This document shows, one piece after another, positions 1 through 7,299 of a stretch of DNA of 64,000 bases. Where the stretch lies: the NCBI RefSeq assembly GCF_003628435.1, contig NZ_RBZN01000009.1, positions 18,693 through 82,692 of the forward strand, read 5' to 3'. The stretch's first letter is position 1. Every line of letters starts with the position of its first letter. Under the pieces are notes generated by a model. It made no database searches. It was not told the origin of the DNA and saw nothing but the letters and a program-made list of their open reading frames with translations. Position numbers and translations under genes: made by a program. This DNA comes from Ureibacillus endophyticus. GTDB lineage: Bacteria > Bacillota > Bacilli > Bacillales_A > Planococcaceae.

Positions 1-2
1 TT

Positions 3-611
3 ATTATAAGTTTCACAGTACTAACTGTTACGTCATTTACTCTTGCTGACATTACTATTTTTTTCGTGCCGGTATTAACCATTGCATCATATTTTATAAG
101 TAATAAAGCAATTAAAGTTTTCCAAAAATCAAAAAGAAGTAAAGAAATTGGGATATCCAATTCTGAGTATAAACATATTGAATCACAATTAAAGATTGCA
201 AGAGGGCATTTAAATTCTTTAACTCAACAATATATTCGTGTTCGTTCGCTTCGTTCATTTAAATTGTTAAACGAAATGACAAAGCTTTCGAAACGTATAA
301 TTAATATTGTACAAACAAATCCACAAAAGTTTTATTCTGTAGAAGATTTCTTCTACTCCCATTTACCGTCTGCTGTACAGTTAATTCAAACATATACGAT
401 GTTAACGCAACAACAAATTAAAGATTCAGAAATTCATCTAGCCCTTGAGGATACTCGCAAAACATTAAAAGAATTACACGGTACAATGGAACAAGATTTA
501 AAATCAGCCCTTGAATCCGACTTAGAAAGTTTAAGAATGGAATTGGACTTTGTAAAACTTCAAAATGAAAAGAAACGTCAACAGATTGAATTTCGAGGTG
601 ACAATCAATGA
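3..611 (+). CDS. xpaC: XpaC-like membrane protein, 5' end outside window
   Basis: The frame is open to the left edge of the window, so the start codon lies outside it and the GTG at 66 is not the true start. About 202 residues are visible. The first 35 are hydrophobic (membrane segments), followed by a long charged, probably coiled-coil region to the C-terminus. It overlaps the TelA/YaaN gene by 4 nt (ATGA), which is the xpaC-yaaN arrangement known from Bacillus subtilis. XpaC was named for hydrolysis of 5-bromo-4-chloroindolyl phosphate, but its biochemical role is not established. The family call rests on size, topology and the neighbour. Confidence 0.75.
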   Translation: MISFTVLTVTSFTLADITIFFVPVLTIASYFISNKAIKVFQKSKRSKEIGISNSEYKHIESQLKIARGHLNSLTQQYIRVRSLRSFKLLNEMTKLSKRIINIVQTNPQKFYSVEDFFYSHLPSAVQLIQTYTMLTQQQIKDSEIHLALEDTRKTLKELHGTMEQDLKSALESDLESLRMELDFVKLQNEKKRQQIEFRGDNQ

Positions 612-1702
612 CAGAAAATAAGAGCTCACATAATCCATTAGATGCACTATCAATTAATGGGAGCTCTTTTTTTGATGTGACGGAAACATCGATCTCTACT
701 TTCCAAACATTAAACGAAGAAGAAAAATCCCACGCCCTCTTATTAGCTAGTAAGCTTGACGTTTCTGTTTATGAAAATGTCCTTCAATTTGGTGCAGATG
801 TTCAACAATCACTCAAAAACTTCACCCATAACATGTTATTACGTGTACAACGAAATGATACATCGCCAATACGTGAAGTTCTACATAATTTAATGGAGCA
901 TCTTGAAAAAATTAATCCAGATGATTTAATTGAAAGTGAAAAAGGATTTTTTAGCAAACTATTCAAACGTTCCAAATCTTCAATACAAGAAGTAGTGTCT
1001 CAATATAATCGATTGAGTAAACAGATTGATCGGTTAAGCATTCAATTACAACATGCTCAAAAAGGCCTTTTAGCTGATATGAATATGTTAAATGAATTAT
1101 ATCGATTAAATGAAGATTATTTTAAAAACTTAACGCTATTCATTGCAGCTGGTGAATTAAAAAAACGTGATTTAATCAATCATACATTACCAGCTTTAGA
1201 ACAATCGTTAGCGACATCAACGAACCCAATGGATAAACAAAAGGTAGTTGATTTAAAAAACGCAATAGAATGGTTAGATAAACGGATTTATGATTTGCAA
1301 ATTTCTCGTGAGGTTGCTATCCAAACGGCTCCACAGATTCGAATGATTCAGCAAACGAATCAAATGTTAGTTGAAAAAATTCAGGCTTCTGTGATGTCGA
1401 CTATTCCTTTATGGCAGTCTCAAATCTCGATTTTGGTGAATATGAATAATCAACGAAGGACAAATATTGCCAGTCAACGATTAATGGAGACGTCCGATAA
1501 AATGATTCAAAAGAATGCTCGGATGATCGAGGAGACGGCGAAGGATTCTAAGCGGAATAAAGGGATTAGTCATGAAGAGATTGATAGGTTTAAGGCTACT
1601 CAGTTGCAGTTAATTGAGTCTATTGAAGAAACGTTGCGGGTACAAGCTGAGAGTAATAAACAGCATGCTACTATTGAGGTAGCTATTGAAAAGCTTAAAT
1701 AA
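608..1702 (+). CDS. yaaN: TelA/YaaN family toxic anion resistance protein
   Basis: A soluble, largely helical protein of 364 residues with no signal peptide or membrane segment. The sequence fits the TelA (toxic anion resistance) family: an acidic N-terminus, a central helical region with NPDDLIESEKGFFSKLFKR near residues 95-115, and a C-terminal stretch around TNQMLVEKIQASVMSTIPLW near residue 250. Homologues are linked to tellurite and cell-envelope stress resistance, but no enzymatic activity is established. It is translationally coupled to the upstream XpaC-like gene through ATGA, so the two probably work together at the membrane. B. subtilis YaaN is slightly longer (about 386 aa). Confidence 0.88.
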   Translation: MTENKSSHNPLDALSINGSSFFDVTETSISTFQTLNEEEKSHALLLASKLDVSVYENVLQFGADVQQSLKNFTHNMLLRVQRNDTSPIREVLHNLMEHLEKINPDDLIESEKGFFSKLFKRSKSSIQEVVSQYNRLSKQIDRLSIQLQHAQKGLLADMNMLNELYRLNEDYFKNLTLFIAAGELKKRDLINHTLPALEQSLATSTNPMDKQKVVDLKNAIEWLDKRIYDLQISREVAIQTAPQIRMIQQTNQMLVEKIQASVMSTIPLWQSQISILVNMNNQRRTNIASQRLMETSDKMIQKNARMIEETAKDSKRNKGISHEEIDRFKATQLQLIESIEETLRVQAESNKQHATIEVAIEKLK

Positions 1703-1730
1703 TAAAAATACTAAAGCAAGTAATATTTAT

Positions 1731-1933
1731 GTGAGCGGACTTAGCACTCAATCCGCAAAGACAACTTGTTGTTGTCTTTACGGCTTGTCTTTGGGGCCAA
1801 CACGATGTTGGTCATGGTGACAATGCCACACGATGTGGCGTTTTTGTCACCTGCTTGTGTTAATGTCCGCTCACTTTTATTTTAGCTTCTTATACTTCTT
1901 ATTTATTGCGCGGCTTACAGTGGTAGGCCGCGG
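1731..1933. repeat. Structured palindromic element, long copy 1
   Basis: The outer arms GTGAGCGGAC (1731-1740) and GTCCGCTCAC (1865-1874) are exact inverted repeats, extended inward by imperfect pairing. Inside are three nested hairpins: 1753-1783 (CCGCAAAGACAAC / GTTGTCTTTACGG), about 1797-1812 (CCAACA-CGA-TGTTGG), and 1816-1851 (GGTGACAA ... TTGTCACC enclosing GCCACA-CGA-TGTGGC). A trailing hairpin CGCGGC/GCCGCG lies at 1909-1932. It has no coding potential. Homologous copies are at 2012, 17868 and 18233. Confidence 0.85.
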
Positions 1934-2011
1934 TTTCTTATTTTACAGCAATTAGCCACCGTTTCTTTTCCGGTTACTTTTTTGAATTTCAATACTAATA
2001 AGTAAGATTTT

Positions 2012-2156
2012 GTGAGCGGACTTAGCACTCAAGCCGTAAAGACAACTTGTTGTTGTCTTTACGGCTTGTCTTCATGCTTGTATTAAGGTCCGCTCACTTT
2101 TATTTTAGCTTACTAATACTACTTATTTATTGCGCGGCTTACAGTTGTAGGCCGCG
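2012..2156. repeat. Structured palindromic element, short copy 2
   Basis: The outer arms GTGAGCGGAC (2012-2021) and GTCCGCTCAC (2088-2097) are perfectly complementary. The inner hairpin GCCGTAAAGACAAC-TTGTT-GTTGTCTTTACGGC is perfect over 14 bp, the best preserved of the four copies. This copy lacks the two extra hairpins of the long form. The trailing CGCGGC/GCCGCG hairpin is at 2133-2156. It lies 137 nt after the long copy, and the spacer between them resembles the spacer of the second pair at 17.9-18.4 kb. Confidence 0.85.
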
Positions 2157-2227
2157 GTTTCTTATTTGGTTAGTTTTTTCACAATATTGCTTTTGTTAGA
2201 ATTGTATTTGCCATTTCTCTATAACAC

Positions 2228-2268
2228 AAAAGCCGTAAATCCAACTTTTCGTTGAATTTACGGCTTAA
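2228..2268 (-). terminator. Hairpin terminator of the DUF6501-like gene
   Basis: Arms at 2230-2245 and 2251-2266 pair over 16 bp with one G-U and a 5-nt loop, directly after the stop of the minus-strand gene. The minus-strand 3' side continues with TTTTGTG. The stem shares AGCCGTAAA with the inner hairpin of the adjacent structured elements. Confidence 0.7.
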
Positions 2269-2284
2269 TAGTAATTTTAGTTAA

Positions 2285-2482
2285 TTATTCAAAGTAAGTT
2301 TTGTAGTATCCGCCTACGTTACCTGTGTTATCGATGATGAAGATGAATTCTTCTGTTTCATTTTTTACTTCGTATTCTTTACCAACTGTTAATACGTTTG
2401 AGACTAAGTATTTTTCTGCGTTTGTGTTTACACATTTTACTTTACGAATTGTTGGTGCGTCTTTCCATTTTAAGTTTAACAT
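2285..2482 (-). CDS. Small conserved protein, DUF6501-like
   Basis: A soluble acidic protein of 65 residues (MLNLKWKDAPTIRKVKC... ending GGYYKTYFE). The pattern TIRKVKCVNTNAEKYLVSNV followed by VGKEYEVKNETEEF resembles the small Bacillus family annotated DUF6501, recalled from memory and not checked. An AGGT ribosome binding site sits 7-8 nt before the ATG. It appears to be a single gene with its own terminator. The function is unknown; the beta-rich pattern suggests a small SH3- or OB-like fold, which is inference only. Confidence 0.7.
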   Translation of the reverse strand: MLNLKWKDAPTIRKVKCVNTNAEKYLVSNVLTVGKEYEVKNETEEFIFIIDNTGNVGGYYKTYFE

Positions 2483-2616
2483 AAAAATTACCTCACTTTA
2501 TCATTGTTCCATCCTATAATTATAACCGATAACCTGCTTTTTGTGGAAATTAAATCATTTTTAGAACATCTTTGTATAGAAAATTTGGTACTATAATAGA
2601 AAGGAGTGAGTTCAAC

Positions 2617-2715
2617 ATGTTTTCATTTGGCGGAGTCCCTCAATGGTTTTTTATTATTGCAATTGTTTTCGCTATTGTCTTTATCATTATTTCTGAATGG
2701 AATTCTCGCAGTTAA
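2617..2715 (+). CDS. 32-residue single-span membrane protein
   Basis: A short gene with a strong AAGGAGTGAG ribosome binding site (from about 2600) and an ATG at 2617. The product begins MFSFGGVPQWFF, continues with about 20 hydrophobic residues (IIAIVFAIVFIIIS) and ends EWNSRS, so it is one membrane helix with a short polar tail. A TATAAT box lies at 2592-2597 without a convincing -35. It ends 1 nt before the stop of the convergent anti-sigma gene. I do not recognise a family. The ribosome binding site and clean helix support a real small protein. Confidence 0.6.
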   Translation: MFSFGGVPQWFFIIAIVFAIVFIIISEWNSRS

Positions 2716-2716
2716 T

Positions 2717-3646
2717 TTATATATTCAAGCTGAAAAATAGGATGAAAAGAAGTAAACCAATAGTTGAACTAATTAACATATAAATGCCTGCTTTATTTTT
2801 TCCATATTTCGATTCAATCATAATATTAATTGTTAATAGGATCGAAAAGAATAATAATATCCAGAAAATATGGATCACAAACTGTCTAAAAATCATTAAC
2901 AATAAAAAGAAACCTATTAAGAAAATATTTCCATAAATCGTATACTTAGCTACAGTATTTTCTCCACCGAATTTTATTTTTTCTACCTTATATTTTCTTT
3001 TTAAGAATTTCTCAACTAATGTTGTAAATATTAAATTAAAAATAATAAAGATTGGTAACCAACTTGTATATTCTTCCCTAGTTAATTTATAGACGGAATC
3101 TTCAAAGTTTGGATGGTCATTATAAAACCAATCTTTTGTATCCAAATCATAAATATAGCCTGGGCCTGGTTTTGTTAATAGAACTTTATATCTTTTCAAC
3201 TCGCCATTTTTATATTTTAAAATGATATCTACATAAGCTCCATTTAAATACTCAATACTTGGTTTTGGTGTATCTACTTTTTTATTTGCGGTCAATAAAC
3301 TGTGAAATTCTTTTAATTGTTGTTCATCAGTGTTTTTCTGTACAAAAGTATACCAAGAAGATGGTTTGACATCGAATTGATCAAATACTGAATCATTCAG
3401 AAAAAATACACTTTCCAACGATTGTTCAGAAGCTTGCTGAATTGCCATTTCATTTTTATTTGTGGTCGTTAAAAGGGCAAAGATAAGAAATACAATTGCA
3501 ATTGTGACAAATCCAGTTAAAACGTTGATGAAATATTTAGGTTTTGATAAGTTCTTCTCAATTTTTTGCCATGTTTCTTTTTCCGCTACTTCATTTCGTG
3601 GTAATTCATTTAGATCATCCCAAATTGTTTTTTTCTTATTCATCAT
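2717..3646 (-). CDS. Multi-pass membrane protein, probable anti-sigma factor
   Basis: The start overlaps the end of the ECF sigma gene (GGAGGATGATGAATAAG: ATG at 3646 or 3643), indicating translational coupling. The N-terminus is cytoplasmic (about 35 residues, WDDLNELPRNEVAEKETWQK). A membrane helix follows at about 38-60, then an extracellular region of about 125 residues, then three or four helices at the C-terminus. An N-terminal cytoplasmic segment plus membrane anchor, encoded directly behind an ECF sigma factor, is the usual anti-sigma layout. The extra C-terminal helices are atypical of RsiW/RsiX-type proteins. No zinc HxxxCxxC motif is visible. Confidence 0.65.
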   Translation of the reverse strand: MMNKKKTIWDDLNELPRNEVAEKETWQKIEKNLSKPKYFINVLTGFVTIAIVFLIFALLTTTNKNEMAIQQASEQSLESVFFLNDSVFDQFDVKPSSWYTFVQKNTDEQQLKEFHSLLTANKKVDTPKPSIEYLNGAYVDIILKYKNGELKRYKVLLTKPGPGYIYDLDTKDWFYNDHPNFEDSVYKLTREEYTSWLPIFIIFNLIFTTLVEKFLKRKYKVEKIKFGGENTVAKYTIYGNIFLIGFFLLLMIFRQFVIHIFWILLFFSILLTINIMIESKYGKNKAGIYMLISSTIGLLLFILFFSLNI

Positions 3647-4127
3647 CCTCCACCCCTTTCCAAATCTTTCGTAAAGCATTAATGGCTTGTCGTTGTGTAT
3701 TTTTCACTTTTTCCGTATTCCATCCTAATATTTGAGCTGTTTCTTCAATGGAAAGCTGTTCAATTTTCCTCAAAATGAGAACTTCTCGATGATTCACTTT
3801 AAGTTTCGATAATGCATCAAACAGTTCTTTTCTCTCTTCATTTTCTAAAATAAATTCAATGGCATCAGATTTTACGGTTTGTTCATGGCTTTTAAGAAAT
3901 GGTATAAACTCTATAAGCTTTTTTCTTCTAAAATAGTCATAAACAACATTTCTAGCAATTTTTCTAAGCCATGTTAGTTCGCTAGCATCATTTCTAAACT
4001 GGTTATAGTTTTTATAGGCTTTTAAAAAAGTATCTTGTAATAAATCCTCTGCAACGGATTCATTTTGAACTAAATAAAATATGTATTTAAATATCGTTCT
4101 ATTATGTTCTCGGTATAACTGATCCAC
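3636..4127 (-). CDS. ECF (group 4) RNA polymerase sigma factor
   Basis: A protein of 163 residues with region 2 (AEDLLQDTFLKAYKNYNQF, TWLRKIARNVVYDYFRR) and region 4 (LKVNHREVLILRKIEQLS, EETAQILGW, TEKVKNTQRQAINALRK). The start is taken as the GTG at 4127 because GGGGGC lies just upstream. An upstream extension to 4163 has no ribosome binding site and would run through the promoter. It is cotranscribed with the downstream membrane protein. An ECF-type promoter (TTACAC-N16-CGTC) precedes it, suggesting autoregulation. It is SigX-like in general form, but the regulon cannot be assigned. Confidence 0.88.
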   Translation of the reverse strand: MDQLYREHNRTIFKYIFYLVQNESVAEDLLQDTFLKAYKNYNQFRNDASELTWLRKIARNVVYDYFRRKKLIEFIPFLKSHEQTVKSDAIEFILENEERKELFDALSKLKVNHREVLILRKIEQLSIEETAQILGWNTEKVKNTQRQAINALRKIWKGVEDDE

Positions 4128-4154
4128 TATGCTGCCCCCTTTCCTACTCCTATA

Positions 4155-4180
4155 GACGAACAAGTCTCAGAAAAGTGTAA
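4155..4180 (-). promoter_or_regulatory. Candidate ECF-type promoter of the sigma gene
   Basis: Read on the minus strand, TTACAC (4180-4175) is followed after exactly 16 nt by CGTC (4158-4155). This fits the ECF pattern of an AAC-like -35 and a CGTC -10. It sits 28 nt before the GTG start and suggests autoregulation. Confidence 0.5.
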
Positions 4181-4225
4181 TAAAAAAGATACGTCTTAAA
4201 TTACTTTGAGACGTACCAAAGAGAA

Positions 4226-4261
4226 AGGGCATCCAAAGAGTTATTACACTTTGGATGCCCT
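4226..4261 (-). terminator. Terminator of the amino-acid ABC operon
   Basis: Arms AGGGCATCCAAAG and CTTTGGATGCCCT (4226-4238 and 4249-4261) pair perfectly over 13 bp, followed on the minus strand by TTTCTCTTT, just after the ATPase stop codon. A second hairpin (ACGTCT...AGACGT, 4189-4212) lies beyond it and is also followed by a T-rich run on the minus strand. Confidence 0.85.
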
Positions 4262-4269
4262 CCATACCA

Positions 4270-5004
4270 TTATTTTAATGTACGCTTTAAAAACTCTTTT
4301 GTACGTTCTTGTTGTGGATTGACAAGGACTTGCTCAGGAGGTCCTTCTTCAACTATTACACCTTTATCCATAAATACGATTCGATCTGATACTTCACGGG
4401 CAAATTCCATTTCATGGGTAACAATTAGCATTGTATTCCCTTCATCAGCTAATTGGCGCATTACTTTTAATACTTCCCCAACCATTTCTGGATCTAGCGC
4501 TGAAGTTGGCTCATCGAACAGCATTACTTCTGGATCCATTGCAAGGGCACGTGCAATTGCAACGCGTTGTTTTTGACCACCGGATAATTGCTTTGGCTTA
4601 GCATTGACGTATTTGTCCATACCAACTGTTTTTAAATATTTTAAAGCATTTTGCTTCGCTGCTTCTTTTGAACGTTTTAACACTTTTAATTGACCAACCA
4701 TACAATTTTTCAATACATTATGATTGTTGAACAAGTTAAATTGTTGGAATACCATTCCTAAGTGTGTACGGTATTTTCTAACGTCATGTTTGTCGTTTAA
4801 AATATTTTCACCATTATAAATGATTTCTCCACCAGTTGGCGTTTCCAATAGGTTGATACAACGTAAAAGCGTTGATTTTCCTGATCCTGAAGAACCAATT
4901 AAGCAAACCACTTCACCTTTATTTACTGTGAAATTTACATCGCGCAGCACTTCATGGTTGCCAAATGATTTATTCAGATGTTTGATTTCAATAACTTTTT
5001 CCAT
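4270..5004 (-). CDS. Polar amino-acid ABC transporter ATPase (probably lysine)
   Basis: An ATP-binding subunit of 244 residues in the GlnQ/HisP class. Walker A is GSSGSGKST near residue 37, the signature is [15 protein letters not shown] near 140, Walker B is [11 protein letters not shown] near 160, and the switch histidine is in VTHEM. It is the last gene of a binding protein-permease-ATPase operon, 20 nt after the permease, with a ribosome binding site (AAGGAGATC). The operon begins with a lysine riboswitch, so the cargo is most likely lysine or a related basic amino acid. The ATPase sequence alone does not define the substrate. Confidence 0.9.
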   Translation of the reverse strand: MEKVIEIKHLNKSFGNHEVLRDVNFTVNKGEVVCLIGSSGSGKSTLLRCINLLETPTGGEIIYNGENILNDKHDVRKYRTHLGMVFQQFNLFNNHNVLKNCMVGQLKVLKRSKEAAKQNALKYLKTVGMDKYVNAKPKQLSGGQKQRVAIARALAMDPEVMLFDEPTSALDPEMVGEVLKVMRQLADEGNTMLIVTHEMEFAREVSDRIVFMDKGVIVEEGPPEQVLVNPQQERTKEFLKRTLK

Positions 5005-5024
5005 CTTTTGATCTCCTTACGCGA

Positions 5025-5756
5025 TTAGTACATTTGCTCTTCTCGACGTTGTTCTACTTGATAAGCATTTTGGCCGTCCATTCTTTTTTCAACGTAACGT
5101 AAAATACGTGAAGCGACAAAAGTCATGATTAAGTACATGATACATGTGATTAAATAAGATTCTGCAAATCGGAAGTTCGCACCTGCGATTGATTTTGTAG
5201 TAAAGAATAATTCAGTTACACTAATTACACTTAATACAGCAGAGTCTTTAATGTTCATAATTAATTGGTTCCCTGTTGCTGGTAAAATATTACGGAAAAC
5301 TTGAGGTAAAATAATGTGAATCATTGTTTGGAAATGACCCATACCGATTGCTTCAGCAGCTTCGTATTGTCCCTTATCAATCGAAACAATACCACCACGT
5401 ACATATTCCGCCATATAAGCACCTGTATTTAATCCGACAACGACAACCGCTGCAACAAAACGATCCATTTCATAACCATAAGCAGCAATACCATAGAATA
5501 CTACCATTGCCTGTACAATCATTGGTGTACCACGGAAGATTTCTACGTAAACTGTTAGGATGAAGTTGATAATTTTTAAGAAAATGGACTTAACAGATTT
5601 CTTACGAAGAGGAATCGTATGCATTACCCCGATAAATAATCCGATTAATGCACCAATAATTGTACTAATTACTGCAATTAGAAGCGTCATATAGGCGCCG
5701 CGTAAATAGCTTGGCCAATTCTCTTGTAGTATTGAGAGTATTATATCAAAACTCAT
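5025..5756 (-). CDS. Polar amino-acid ABC transporter permease (probably lysine)
   Basis: A protein of 243 residues of the HisM/GlnP type with about five membrane helices. It has the ABC permease EAA-like loop EAAEAIGMGHFQTMIHIILP near residue 135, which contacts the ATPase, and FRGTPMIVQ near residue 80, typical of the family. The ribosome binding site is CTAGGAGGATATTT before the ATG. It probably forms a homodimer with two ATPase subunits. It is separated from the binding-protein gene by 184 nt containing a hairpin terminator, which would lower its expression relative to the binding protein. Confidence 0.9.
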   Translation of the reverse strand: MSFDIILSILQENWPSYLRGAYMTLLIAVISTIIGALIGLFIGVMHTIPLRKKSVKSIFLKIINFILTVYVEIFRGTPMIVQAMVVFYGIAAYGYEMDRFVAAVVVVGLNTGAYMAEYVRGGIVSIDKGQYEAAEAIGMGHFQTMIHIILPQVFRNILPATGNQLIMNIKDSAVLSVISVTELFFTTKSIAGANFRFAESYLITCIMYLIMTFVASRILRYVEKRMDGQNAYQVEQRREEQMY

Positions 5757-5783
5757 AAATATCCTCCTAGTTTGATAAGCAAA

Positions 5784-5847
5784 AGGCGTTCTTGTTTGCG
5801 TGGCAAAAACGAAAGCATTTTCCTCGTTCGCCTCAAAGACAAGCGCC
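5784..5847. repeat. Imperfect inverted repeat between binding protein and permease genes
   Basis: AGGCGTTCTTGTTTG (from 5784) and CAAAGACAAGCGCCT (ending at 5847) form an imperfect inverted repeat that could fold into a long hairpin. It resembles the dispersed GCGCCT-type palindromes common in Bacillaceae intergenic DNA. The role is unknown, possibly mRNA stabilisation. Confidence 0.4.
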
Positions 5848-5898
5848 TGTAGCTAGACACGATTGAACTTATAAATATGTATCTTGCTCAGTAAAAAG

Positions 5899-5929
5899 TT
5901 ATCACTGGCCTGTAGTAGACCAGTGATAG
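5899..5929 (-). terminator. Partial terminator after the binding-protein gene
   Basis: On the minus strand TATCACTGGTC pairs with GGCCAGTGATA around an 8-nt loop, followed by ACTTTTTACT. It lies 12-40 nt after the binding-protein stop codon and before the permease. It probably gives excess binding protein by partial termination. Confidence 0.7.
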
Positions 5930-5940
5930 CCCAAACTGCA

Positions 5941-6798
5941 TTAGTTAGCAGCTGGTTGGTTTGAAATTGCATTATCCATAATTTCTTGACGTTCTTCTTC
6001 AGAAATTTCTGATAAAGCTTCGTTAATTTTAGCTAGGTTTTCGTCACCTTTACGAAGACCGATTGCTACAGAAACATCTTCTGGTTTTGTTTCAAATCCT
6101 TCTTCTAACTCAACAAAAGCAAAATTTGAATTTGCTGAAGTAGAAGAGATTGCTTCTGGACGTTCTGCAACATAACCATCAATTACACCAGATTCTAAAG
6201 CTACACGCATGTGAGCGAAACTTTCCATTGCAGTTTCTTTTTTCACATCAGGAATTTGGTCAATAACTGCATAGTTAGTAGTGTTTAATTGAGATGTAAT
6301 TTTTGCTCCAGCAAAGTCTGCTAATGTTTTAGCATCTTTATATTTTCCATCAGCTTTAACTACAATTACAAAATCACTTGTATAGTAGTTTTCTGTGAAA
6401 TCGATTGCAGCTTTACGTTCTTCAGTTGGACTCATACCTGCAATGATTGCATCGATAACGTTAGATTGAAGGGCTGGTAATAAGCCGTCCCATTCTGTTT
6501 TAACAATAACTAATTCTTTTCCTAAAGCGTCTGCAACACGTTTAGCGATTTCTACATCGTAACCGCCAGCATATTCTTCAGAACCATCAATTTTTACAGC
6601 ACCATTTGAATCATCTTTTTGTGTCCAGTTGAATGGAGGGTAACCTGCTTCTAAACCAACTTTAAATACTCCTTTTTCTTCAGTAGATCCAGAATCAGTA
6701 GAAGATGTTGCGTTGTCTTCTTTGTCAGAGGAACCACAAGCAGCTAAAACCATAATTGCAAACAATGATACAAATAGTAGTTTGAATTTTCTAGACAT
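5941..6798 (-). CDS. Amino-acid ABC transporter substrate-binding lipoprotein
   Basis: A family 3 solute-binding protein of 285 residues. The start is the ATG at 6798 (MSRKFKLLF), preceded by AAAGGAGAGAGAAC. A lipoprotein signal ends in VLAAC near residue 20, followed by a Ser/Asp/Thr linker. Family motifs include GLEAGYPPFNW, EYAGGYDVEIAKRVADALG, DAIIAGMSPTEERKAAIDF and the C-terminal SVAIGLRKGDENL. It captures the amino acid outside the membrane for the downstream permease/ATPase. It is the first gene after the lysine riboswitch, which supports lysine as ligand. A broader basic or polar amino-acid specificity cannot be excluded. Confidence 0.9.
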   Translation of the reverse strand: MSRKFKLLFVSLFAIMVLAACGSSDKEDNATSSTDSGSTEEKGVFKVGLEAGYPPFNWTQKDDSNGAVKIDGSEEYAGGYDVEIAKRVADALGKELVIVKTEWDGLLPALQSNVIDAIIAGMSPTEERKAAIDFTENYYTSDFVIVVKADGKYKDAKTLADFAGAKITSQLNTTNYAVIDQIPDVKKETAMESFAHMRVALESGVIDGYVAERPEAISSTSANSNFAFVELEEGFETKPEDVSVAIGLRKGDENLAKINEALSEISEEERQEIMDNAISNQPAAN

Positions 6799-6837
6799 CG
6801 TTCTCTCTCCTTTACATACTTTTTTGGGCATTTAAAG

Positions 6838-6871
6838 AATAAAAAACGACCTAAGATGAACTCAGGTCGTC
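6838..6871 (-). terminator. Intrinsic terminator of the lysine riboswitch
   Basis: On the minus strand ACGACCTGAG pairs with CTTAGGTCGT (one G-U), followed by TTTTTTATTC. It lies between the riboswitch aptamer and the binding-protein start, the normal place for the expression platform. Confidence 0.85.
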
Positions 6872-6899
6872 TATTTCTCTAATAGCCTAAATCCTCTAA

Positions 6900-7092
6900 A
6901 CGTCCCGATTGAGATAGCACCCCTCAGTTGGTTGGGAGACCAGCTGAGACAGTCCTGCAGTTATTCACTGCAGACCCAGTATGAAAGTAGTGAGCCTACT
7001 GACATACTTCGGCAATATTTCCTTCTTCCTCTATTCATCGTTGCTCTACACTCCAAAAGGAACTAATAAATATCGCGCCTCTACCCCACATG
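6900..7092 (-). promoter_or_regulatory. Lysine riboswitch (L-box) aptamer
   Basis: Read on the minus strand, the region carries the conserved L-box blocks in order: GTAGAGGCGCGATAT at the 5' side (about 7087-7073), GAAGGAAATATTGCCGAAG, GGGTCTGCAGT with its partner ACTGCAGGACTGTCTCAGC, and the closing GGGGTGCTATCTC (about 6924-6911). The spacing fits the five-helix lysine aptamer. A terminator follows, so lysine binding should stop transcription of the downstream transporter. The call is from recognised consensus blocks, not a covariance-model score. Confidence 0.9.
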
Positions 7093-7299
7093 TAACGTGA
7101 GGTTTTAATATTAAATTTCTATTAAAATGTTACTATATGAATATTATAATGTCAATATTCATTTTTCTGATAATAGGAAATTACTATCTAAATGGTGTTA
7201 ATTAAATAATACTTCCCAACTATTTTTATCTGAATATTTATATTTCTTAAGGTACAGTAAAAAACTAGCGGATAATACAATCCGCTAGTAAATGTTATA

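Noticed and set aside
1731..1933. Riboswitch or ordinary terminator reading of the structured elements
   Set aside because: No known aptamer consensus was recognised, and the closing stem and nested hairpins, repeated at two loci, are more than a terminator needs.
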